Shown piece by piece: positions 39,054-48,169 of a stretch of 64,000 bases of DNA (position 1 is the stretch's first letter; the number at the start of each line of letters is the position of its first letter). Source of the stretch: Poecilobothrus nobilitatus (taxonomy: Eukaryota; Arthropoda; Insecta; Diptera; Dolichopodidae); contig OX352772.1 in the NCBI GenBank assembly GCA_947095535.1, forward strand, positions 225,887,035 to 225,951,034, written 5' to 3'. The position numbers were made by a program, and so were the translations under genes. Under the pieces are notes generated by a model. It was not told the origin of the DNA and did no database searches. It saw nothing but the letters and a program-made list of their open reading frames with translations.

Positions 39054-40350
39054 GGGTCTTTCAAATTGGGTTTTCACAAGGCTGTATAACACATTTCACA
39101 CATTGAACATTGAACGCACCCATATTATATTTCATTTTGACAGTTGAAGGTTTGCCATTTATAAAAATGGAGTCGTATACATTACAACAACGTGTTGAAA
39201 TTATTAAATTATTTTATGTAAATGGTCGTTCTGCATGAAATGTATTTCGCAAATTATGCGATGTTTATGGTCGACATAATCGTCCAACTGAGCAACAAAT
39301 TGGTAATATTGTGTGGAAATTTGAAGAAACTGGTGCAGTACAAGATCGAGAAAGACATAAGTATGCTCGTGCCGGTCGTTCACAAGAAAATATTGGTGCT
39401 GTGAGTATTAGTGTTTCAGCTGACTCCACCATGTTATTTTCCCGACGTTCACAACAATTGTGACTTTCTGAGGCATAATTTGAGGTATGGCGTATTATGC
39501 ACAAAGATTGAGCGTTGAAGGCCCACAAAGTTCAATTGACGCCAGAATTGCTGCCACAAGATTATGTCATGCTTCTAGACTTTGCCAATTGGACACTGGA
39601 ACAAAACGACAATTTAAAAAAAAAATCATCTTTTTTGATGAAGCACATTTTGAGATCGGTGGGTACGATGATCGCTACGTTAATAAACAAAACTGCCGTA
39701 TTTGGGGGAGTAAAACCGTCGCGTGATCCAAGAGAAGCCAACACATCCACAAAAGAGTCAATGCTTGGTGTGTATTGTGATATGGCCATGTGATTGGTCC
39801 GTACTTTTTCAAAAATGATGCCGGAAGAGCCATAACCGTTAACGGTACCAGATATCGCGACATGATCACAACTTTGTTATATGGAAAATATTGATGCTGA
39901 GGACATGTGGTTTCAACAAGATGGGACGTGTCATACAGCCAGAGAAACACTGCAATTACTGCATACAAAGTTTCGAGACCGTGTTATCTCCAGATTCGGT
40001 TAGGTGAATTGGACTTCAACATTCTGCGATTTGACACCGTTAGACTTCTTTTTCAGGCGCTATGTCTACAAGGTCTATAAGGGTAATCCTCGAAACGTTG
40101 AAGCATTGAAAGCAGAAATAATTCGAGTTATTGGTGAGATAGAGCCGCAACTATACCAAAATGTTACCGAACATTTTGTTAAAAGAATCAGGTACTGTAG
40201 AGACGCAAGAGGTGGTCAAATGGGAGATATAATTTTCAGAGTATAAATGGCAAAGACTGTACTTCAAAAATATATAAAAACTATTCCAGTTTCAATTCAA
40301 ATTCTATGTCTTTTAATTATTTACTTTTGAAAACTCAATTTGCAAGACCC
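39054..40350 (+). mobile_element. mariner-type DNA transposon in a satellite unit
   Basis: Terminal inverted repeats start GGGTCTTTCAAATTGGGTTTTCA at the left and read AGTTTTCA-type sequence inverted at the right (TGAAAACTCAATTTGCAAGACCC), with three mismatches. TA target duplications are at 39052-39053 and 40351-40352. The length of 1297 bases is typical for mariner. The flanks on both sides belong to the satellite. Confidence 0.9.
39167..40246 (+). pseudogene. mariner transposase, broken
   Basis: The ATG at 39167 starts MESYTLQQRVEIIKLFYVNG, a helix-turn-helix N-terminus, with a TGA at about codon 24. A second helix-turn-helix follows with TEQQIGNIVWKFEETGAV. Catalytic blocks are FFDEAHFEIGGY (about 39631; first Asp), MWFQQDGTCHTARET (about 39905; second Asp, one residue shorter than usual) and DLTPLDFFF (about 40028; third Asp). 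Spacing between the second and third Asp is about 40-41 residues, suggesting a DD41D rosa-like group rather than DD34D. The C-terminal end is intact (RYCRDARGGQMGDIIFRV). Several stops and frameshifts make it inactive. Confidence 0.85.
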
Positions 40351-40401
40351 TATGTATGTACATATGTCTGAAAATCTGAATTAGGAGGGAATTTATATTT
40401 A

Positions 40402-40537
40402 AAGTTTATATTTAAAGTTTTAATTTAAGTTTAAATTTAAATAATAAAAGAAATATAAAACACCAAATTTTATTTTTTTGTTTTTATTTAATGTTTTAAT
40501 ATTTTTTTTTTGATTTGACATCAAATAAAAATAAAAG
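40402..40537 (+). repeat. 5' LTR remnant (3' end of the LTR only)
   Basis: AAGTTTATATTTAAAGTTTT... to AAATAAAAATAAAAG is nearly identical to 46958-47092. The rest of the LTR, about 440 bases at its 5' side, is missing; satellite sequence abuts directly at about 40392. Confidence 0.8.
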
Positions 40538-40556
40538 TGGTGCAGTCGGTAGGATT
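40538..40556 (+). promoter_or_regulatory. Primer-binding site, tRNA-Ser-like
   Basis: TGGTGCAGTCGGTAGGATT follows the LTR remnant. It matches the tRNA-Ser-type site TGGCGCAGTCGGTAGGAT used by insect errantiviruses, with one or two changes. Confidence 0.8.
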
Positions 40557-40834
40557 ACCGACATTACATTAACATTAACTTTACTTCAGTTATAAGTGAT
40601 TAGAGTAGTGTCTCCTATCAAGGAGTTAATCAGTATTCTTTAATAAAAATTTGTCGAGACAATTTGTTAAAAATCAAAATAAAAACAAAATAAATAAAAA
40701 CTTTTGGTGCAAATAATAATAGCTAAAATAAAATACAAAAAAAAAAATATAAACAATTTTATAAAAAAAAAAAAGTGATAATTTTGAGCCAATTTTGAAA
40801 CATTCAATTGTGAAAACAGAAAAAAAAAAACAAA

Positions 40835-41793
40835 ATGGCACTAACATTCAATGATATTGTAAAAGAAGCTCGCTCAATACCAGTATTTTCTGGGAGCGAC
40901 ACTTATTCACTTTCTTCTTTTATATCAGAAGTCGACACATTATTGAGCCTGGTTCCAGAAGAACCAGGAAGAGCCTATATTAATAGAATACTACATTCTA
41001 AAATCCAAGGGAATGCCGCTATGAGCATCCGGAGATTACAAAATGCAACGTGGGAACAAGTTAAATTGCAGCTCATCAAATCTTTTGGCGTAGCAGAAAG
41101 CTATTTAAAACTTAAGGAACAAGCGGATCAAATTCCAGATAAAAATGTAAGTCAAATTTATTCTAAATTAGTTATAGTATTAGACAAATTAAATATGAAA
41201 TATTCACTGGATCCTAGTCAACCTGGAGAATTCCAACCCATAAATAATGAAAGGTCAATTTTAGATAAATTTCTAAATAAAATTGACAGGGTGGATTCAA
41301 TTTTTATTAGGTCCAGGAATTTAAATACATTAGAGGAAGCATATCAAGCCTTAGTCTTGACGGGTTTTCATAACAATAAAACTTATAATAACTCATATAG
41401 AAATAAAAGCATCATAATAATTTTAATCATAATGCTTTTTCTAATAATAATAATAAAATGAATAATAATAAAAATCACAATTTTAATAATTACTATTCTA
41501 ATAATAACAATAACAGGACTAATAACAATACTGCTATTAATCGTTTCTATCATACTAACAATAGAAATAATTTCAATAATTCTAACAGTTACCGCAACCA
41601 ATCGGGTAATTATACAAGTAACCAAAAGTTCAATTCTGGAACCTTTAGAAACAATAGGAACTATTATAACAATCCTGATCCAAGTGCAATGGACGTGGAT
41701 TATTATAACCCCAACTCAATGGATTTAGGACATAATACCACAAAACGCGTTGAAAATTTTCCTTTAACGCCTCCAACAGTAGACTACCCATAA
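40835..41793 (+). pseudogene. Errantivirus gag, one frameshift
   Basis: The ATG at 40835 starts MALTFNDIVKEARSIPVFSG, a capsid-type gag N-terminus. Helical capsid sequence follows (SSFISEVDTLLSLVPEE, NATWEQVKLQLIKSFG). Near 41400 the frame shifts; the rest (about 41400-41793) is Asn/Tyr/Arg-rich and ends PPTVDYP. There is no CCHC knuckle, as is usual in the 17.6/297 group. Pol overlaps the end in the -1 frame, a likely former programmed frameshift. Its role was particle assembly and RNA packaging. Confidence 0.8.
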
Positions 41794-44700
41794 CAACTCT
41801 GACTATAGAGGGACAAAAAGTAGATTGCCTAATAGACTCGGGAGCAGCTATTTCAAATTATAGACCATAACATTTTTCCCTCAAAGAGATATAATAAATT
41901 ATTAAACCCTATAGAATTGCAAACTATTACTCGCAGTCAAATAAATTATTCATAATGAAATTATAACAAAAATACCAGACGAATTCAATGAGAATACTTC
42001 AATGTCATGGAAAGTAACTAACCTTTCTAATAAAAAAATTAGTGCTATTATAGGCCTAAATTTACTTTCTCCAATTGGTGCCAAAATTGACTTACTTAAT
42101 GGAGAAATTGTGGTGAGCAATAAGGCTACCAAATTTAATTACGCCTATCCCAAAACAAACATATACCAACTAGAACCGTTAGATTTAAACAATCATGACT
42201 TATTTGAAGTATTACGAAACGAAAATTTAAATAAGGAAGAAGAAAAACATTTAAAACATATTTTATACAAAAACAAAGATTTATTTTTTAAAGATGGGGA
42301 CAATTTAACTTGCGTAAATGATGTAAAACATCAAATAATAACTACTTGTTCTCAACCAATATACAGTAAAATATACAGATTCCCTAAAATTCATGAAGAA
42401 GAAGTAAATAAACAGATAAAAGAAATGTTGAGACAAGATATTATTCAACCCTCTAATAGTCCATACAACAGCCCTATATGGGTTGTTCCCAAATAACTGG
42501 ATAATACAGACAAACAGAAATGGCGGATAGTAATTGACTACCGCAAACTAAATGAAATCACAGTTAATGATAAATTCCCTATTCCAAACATCGAAACCTT
42601 ATTTGATACACTTGGTCTAAGGGTTTTCACAAAATTTTGGTTGACGAAAAAGATAGGACTAAAACCGCATTCTCAACACCACAGGATCATTTTGAATTTA
42701 AACGAATGCCGTTTGGACTCAAAAACGCACCCGCGACCTTTCAAAGGATGATAAACCATGTCCTGAGAGACCATATAAATAAAATTTGTGTCGTCTATCT
42801 TGACGATATTTTGATATTCTCAACATCTCTCAGACTCTCTCAACATCAACACATCTCAAGAGCATGTTGAAGCAATAACAGAAATACTAAGGAAATTAAG
42901 GGAACATAACTTAAAGATACAAGTTGATAAATGGAATTTTTTTTTGCAAAATCAACTGAATATTTAGGACACATTTTAACTCAAGAAGGTATAAAGCCAA
43001 ATGATAAAAAAACTGAAATTATTAGAAATTTAGAACTTCCAAAAACTCGTAAACAAATAAAAAACTTTCTGGAATTAATAGGGTACTACCACAAGTTCAT
43101 AAAAGACTATGCCAAGGTAGCACAACCGCTTACAAAATGCCTTAAAAAAGATAGTAAGATAAATGTAAATGACGTACTTTATAAAGACTCCTTTAACAAA
43201 CTTAAGAACTTAATTACAAGTCCACCTATTCTACGCTACCCTGACTTCAAAAAGAAATTTATTTTAGTAAGAGACGCATCAAACTATGCTATTGGTACAA
43301 GATAGATACCCTATTTGCTATGCGAGCAGAACGCTAAACGAACATGAAACTAAGCATTCAACAATAGAGAAGGAATTGTTTGCCATTATCTGGGCAACCA
43401 AATACTTCAGACCTTATTTGTACGGTACAACATTTACAATTAAAACTGACCATCGACCATTAGTGTGGCTAAGTTTTCTTAAAGAACTTAACGCGAAGCT
43501 ACAAAGATGGCGAATCAAATTAAGGGAAAAGACAACAAAGTCGAAGACTTCTTGACTCGAACAAATTTGAAATAAATACTTTAAATAAAAAACGTCGAAT
43601 ATATCCCATTAGCTCAGTCTGGAATGAACCACAGACTCTAAAACGAATGAAATTATACGGTCATATAAAACCAAAGGAAGTTATATCAAATAAAAAATGT
43701 AAAATAGCACCCATCAACCCAGTCTGGCATGAACCCCAGACCTTAGACCGTATAAAGTTATACGCAAATATAAAACCCAAAGAAATAGGGGTAAATGTTT
43801 TAAACAAAAATGATTCTGAGCTAGCAACAATTCATAGTGGTGCCGAAGATTTGGGTGACCACATTCCTATCTCACAAAATATTATTAACAAATACCATAC
43901 TAAAATTCATTTAGTTAAAGAAAAAAATAAAGAATTAAAAATCAAATACAACCACTTCAGACAAATCTATATTTCTGAAAGTGATTTAATTAATAATAAT
44001 ATTTTAAATGATCTATTAAGAAGATATATTAGAAAAGGTACTACAGGAATTTATTCTGAATTACAAGATCCAAAATATAACATTTTACAACGAAAATTAA
44101 TTGAACTATTTTCTAATGATCAAAATATAAAATTTATTAAATGTAATAATAAAGCTTTAGAATTAAATAGTGAAAAGGACGCAATTAAAATTATTGACGA
44201 AACACACAAAACAACAAATCACAAAGGAATTTTAGAAAATTATAACGGATTAAGAAATACCCACTTTTAACCAAGGCTCAAAGAGCTAATTCATAAGTAT
44301 GTCAACAACTGTGATATTTGTAATTTAGCGAAATATGACAGAAAACCTGACAAATACAAATTTGAAATCACTAAAACCTCTTTCGAACCCAATGAAATAA
44401 TACATGGAGACTTATTTTTCTGTTACAAGGAAGTTTATCTAACAATATTAGACAAATTCACCAAACATCTTATGATTCAAAGGTTAAACGATCGGAATTC
44501 GGTTACAATAATACAAGCTCTAAAAAATAGATTTGCAATATTTGGTAAACCAAAAAAATTGGTATTCGATAATGAATTCAATACCATTAATATAAAAGAC
44601 TTTTTAAGGGTAGAAAATATAGAATCGCACTTTACTTCTCCTCGATCTCATACTGGCAACTCACCTATTGAAAGAGTTCATGGAACCCTAAATGAGCACT

Positions 44701-45179
44701 TGCGTATTCTAGAAGCTCAAAAATCTAAATTAGTCCCATATGAAAAAATTCTATTTGCCCCAGAAAAATACAATAATAGCATTCATTCAGTTACCTTAGA
44801 AAAACCTATAGATTTTCTAAAAAACAAAGTTACTAATTTAGATGTTATCAAAGAGAGATTGAACAAAGTAAAAAATAGTGAAATCACAAAATTAAAGGAA
44901 AAGAGAAAACATTTCTCACCAGAAAATAAAGCCGAAATTCTTATAGAAAACCCCGAGGCAGTTCGCTATAAACACCTACATAAATACATTAAAATAAAAA
45001 CTAAACTTGATAATAATAGGTTAAAAGATCTTAGAAATGAAAACATCCACCCAACAAGAATAAAACGAAACTTTAAATTTTTTACAGAAAATCAAGACAA
45101 CAATAAATGCAAAAACAAAGACAATCCTGGTCAGACTTCTTCGACTAACTATATTTCTATTAACACTGCAACTTACTAA
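41777..45179 (+). pseudogene. Errantivirus pol, broken, RT motif A deleted
   Basis: The protease motif CLIDSGAAISN lies at about 41828, followed by a stop at about 41868. RT pieces are PIWVVPK then TAA at 42494, WRIVIDYRKLNEI, then a jump from the LFDTLG segment straight to a GFHKI-like segment near 42620. That jump removes the catalytic TTxDLAxG block. [12 protein letters not shown] (about 42790) remains. RNase H has RDASNYAIG with a deletion after it, and [11 protein letters not shown] duplicated VWxEPQTLxRxKLYxxIKPKE segment lies at 43615-43795. Integrase keeps CDIC, HGDLFF (about 44402), LVFDNEF (about 44560) and SPIERVHGTL (about 44660), so all three acidic positions survive. The gene ends at 45179. 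Confidence 0.85.
45078..45088 (+). promoter_or_regulatory. Candidate splice acceptor for env mRNA
   Basis: TTTTTTACAG precedes the open env frame, which has no usable ATG. Errantivirus env is made from a spliced RNA in the known members, so this pyrimidine run plus CAG is the best acceptor candidate. No donor was assigned. Confidence 0.4.
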
Positions 45180-46504
45180 CACCTCAACAATTTCTATACA
45201 AAAATTAGAAAATGAAGGAGGATTTCAAATAATAAGATTAACAAAAACGCAATTAATATCAAACTATTCCAAAATCCTTCACATAATAGATACGAACGAA
45301 TTTCAGTCAACTTTAGACGAAATTAAAAATAACTTAAACTTAATTTTCTCGTCAGAAAATGATTCTCTACTAATCAAACAACTTCAAGTTCAAATTCAAA
45401 AGACAGAACATAGTTTAAAAACAATAACTCTCTTTCGACGAAAAAGAGGCTTAATAAATTTAGGAGGCAAAATTGCTAACTGGCTTTTTGGCACAATGGA
45501 CAGCGACGACAAAGCTGCAATCGAACAACACCTAAATACCATCGACATTAATAATCATCTTTCTATAACAAATCTAAATAAGCAAATTAAAATTAATACA
45601 GATCTTCAAAATAATATTAACATTTTAAAAAATCGCATAATGCAAAATCGAGTATTAACTTTACAAACTTTAAATCACACAACAGATATTACTAACAAAA
45701 GTATAAAAAATTTGCATTTCTTATCATTACTAACCGACATTAACCTAGTAAATTCTGAAATAGATAAAATGCAACAAAATATTATGTTTGCAAAACAAGG
45801 TATTATGAGTTATTCAATTTTAACCGATAATGAAATCGATGAATTTAGTATCGATTCATTTAAATATAAAGAAATAAAAAGTTCTCTTTTAAAATATGAC
45901 AATAAATTAATATTCGTTATTCTAATTCCAAACCTCACTAAGGAACTTGGTATAAAGTATTTGATATTGCCAACTCCAAATAGAAATTTTGAGGAAATAT
46001 TTATCGAAAATAATAATGTAATTCAATATAAGGATAAAATTTATATTGATAATAATGAAAAATATATAAAACTATTAACACCAGCTAATGATTGTATTAA
46101 TAATTTAATAAATGAAAATTATAAAAATTGTAAGAAAATAATAAAAAATAATTTTGAAATCAATGAAATTTTTCCTCACATGATTTTAATTAAAAATTGT
46201 AAAAATAAATAATGAAAAAATAGAAAAAAATCATATTATTGTACCTAATTATTTAGACATTTATAATGTAAGCTTAAAATTAAATATTGAAGATATAAAT
46301 ATAAAACAAACTAAAAATTTAGAACGAATTTATGAAATTAAAAATAAAACAAATAATAATTTATTACTTTCAATAATTTTGCCTTTATCAGCAATTATCA
46401 TTGCAATTTTATATATTATAAGAAAAATAAAAATTTGTAAAAAGAAAGAACCAAAGGAAATTAACACAGAAAAAAAGAACACTCAGGAGAGTGTCCAACT
46501 TAAC

Positions 46505-46513
46505 GATGGGGGG
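46505..46513 (+). promoter_or_regulatory. Polypurine tract of the errantivirus
   Basis: GATGGGGGG lies inside the end of the env frame and just before the inferred 3' LTR start. Confidence 0.75.
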
Positions 46514-46514
46514 A

Positions 46515-47092
46515 TCATATATCGCGTTAAATAATTATGTTTTTTTGTTGTTGTAATATAAATTTTAAAATTTTCTTTCAATGAGAAAATTTGTCAACAA
46601 ATTTAAATTCGCGTCAATCTATTATTTTGTCAATTTTCCCATTCTTTAATTCTTCCGACAAAAGATACCGCGCTTAATATTTTTCTCACCGGTAAATTAT
46701 TAATTCCACAAATTGACCATCATAATTCATAAACAAATTAACATCGCTTTCTCTCTCCCACTTCATTCGTTAATCATGTTATTATTATAATTATTAATTT
46801 CCCATCAAAAGTTTTCGGGATAAATCAAATCGCGTTCAATAAATTTTCCCACAAATTAAAAGCTGATTCTTGCAATTAATTATTATAAATACTAACGTTC
46901 TTTCAATTAAAAATCAGTTTTATAAGAATAAGACTGATAAACTAATAAACTAATATTAAGTTTATATTTAAAGTTTTAATTTAAGTTTAAATTTAAATAA
47001 TAAAAGAAATATAAAACACCAAATTTTATTTTTTTGTTTTTTTTAATGTTTTAATATTTTTTTTTTGATTTGACATCAAATAAAAATAAAAG
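46515..47092 (+). repeat. 3' LTR of the errantivirus (left end approximate)
   Basis: The right end is fixed by its match to 40402-40537. The left end is inferred from the polypurine tract because the 5' LTR is truncated. The length would be about 578 bases. It is non-coding apart from the last six or seven env codons. Confidence 0.6.
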
Positions 47093-47430
47093 GTGCATAG
47101 CATGCGGGATTCGGAATTAGAAGGGTTTTTCAGGAGGATTCAAAATTAGAATAATCCACTTTTTGCAAAATATGTTTGTACATGTATATTCAAGATTCTG
47201 AATTAGAAGGGTTTTAGATTAAGGGTTCAATATTAACGTTATTCGCCCCTTACAGATTATTTATATACATATATTAATATGCGAGATTTGGAATTAGGAA
47301 GGGTTTTTTCAGAGTTGGTTACAAAATTATGGTTATACACCTTTTCCAGAATATGTACATATGTATATATCTATATGTATATGTGTACATTAATATAGTA
47401 TGCCTATATGGTGAACTTTGATATTTATGG
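47093..47430. repeat. Degenerate satellite, block 2
   Basis: It contains three units built on GGGATTCGGAATTAGAAGGG, TTCAAAATTAGAATAATCCA and TTTTGCAAAATATGTTTGTA, at about 47107, 47197 and 47281. They are the same family as 32500-32850. Confidence 0.6.
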
Positions 47431-48169
47431 ACAAAATTATTTTTTATTTCAATGGGAATTTTCTCACTTTAGTAAGACAAAAGTCCCATTAAATACCGAC
47501 AAAATACTTAACACTAAGACAAAAATCTAATGGGACTTCTGACTAATTTAAGTGAGTTAAAAGCCTCAATGGGGCTGGTGATACGTCACAATCAAAGTAT
47601 AATTATAGGAAGTAGTTTTACTCTTTTTTTACTAAACCTAATGCATTTTTCATACAACAAAAAAGTCTATTTTCAATAATGGTGCAATATATTTTTCTAT
47701 TTTTCATATCCACTATTTCTGGTTATAGTGCAAACATATAAAAAAAAACACTATAGATTTTTATAATGTAATTTTATTACGGGTACCCAAATGAATCTGT
47801 TGGTGTGCGAGTATAATGTATTAGGTGTAGGAATAAGAGAAATTGGAATTGTGTGTATATATGTAGTTTTTTTTATTCTGTCTTTTTCGTGCATAATAAA
47901 TTCTTATTTATGTATTTATTTAAAATTTTTTAATTTGCGCTTTCAACTCAAGAAGGTTTTATAAGCCCATAGATTATTTTTTTTACAAAGTTTTTTTTTT
48001 TAAATTAAAAAATTACAAAGTATACCTATATATAAAATAAAATAAAAAAAAATTTTTTTTTCTTAGTTGAATTCATTTCTTAAAAAATTATATTCAAAAT
48101 GTATTAAAACATACAATAACATTTATAAAACACAACCTTATCATTTAAAATTATATTTGATTATATAAC
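47431..48169. other. AT-rich spacer, no gene seen
   Basis: It contains an 11-base inverted pair (AAGTCCCATTA at 47490 and TAATGGGACTT at 47529), T and A runs, and ATG-poor sequence. Nothing protein-like was seen. Confidence 0.4.

Larger units (their letters stand above)
45064..46534 (+). pseudogene. Errantivirus env-like glycoprotein, one frameshift
   Basis: The frame is open from 45064 without an early ATG and overlaps the end of pol. A Leu-rich signal-like stretch (RLLRLTIFLLTLQL) lies near 45132-45175. A dibasic cleavage-type site (RRKRG at 45436-45450) is followed by a glycine-containing hydrophobic stretch, as in insect errantivirus and baculovirus F-type fusion proteins. Helical repeats (LNKQIKINTDLQNN) follow. 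The frame breaks near 46210. The remainder has a membrane anchor (LLLSIILPLSAIIIAILYII, about 46365-46425) and a short basic tail ending at 46534, past the polypurine tract. The anchor is out of frame, so this copy is broken. Confidence 0.8.
40402..47092 (+). mobile_element. Errantivirus-type (Gypsy with env) endogenous retrovirus, decayed
   Basis: It has gag, pol with protease, RT, RNase H and integrase, then an env-like gene, a polypurine tract and a 3' LTR. The primer site matches tRNA-Ser, as in the 17.6/297 group of insect errantiviruses. The 5' LTR is only a 136-base remnant, matching the last 135 bases of the 3' LTR. All genes are damaged. It is inserted in the satellite array, which resumes at 47093. 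Confidence 0.85.

Noticed and set aside
39265..39968. Minus-strand ORFs across the mariner
   Set aside because: They are antisense shadows of the transposase, whose plus-strand blocks are clear.
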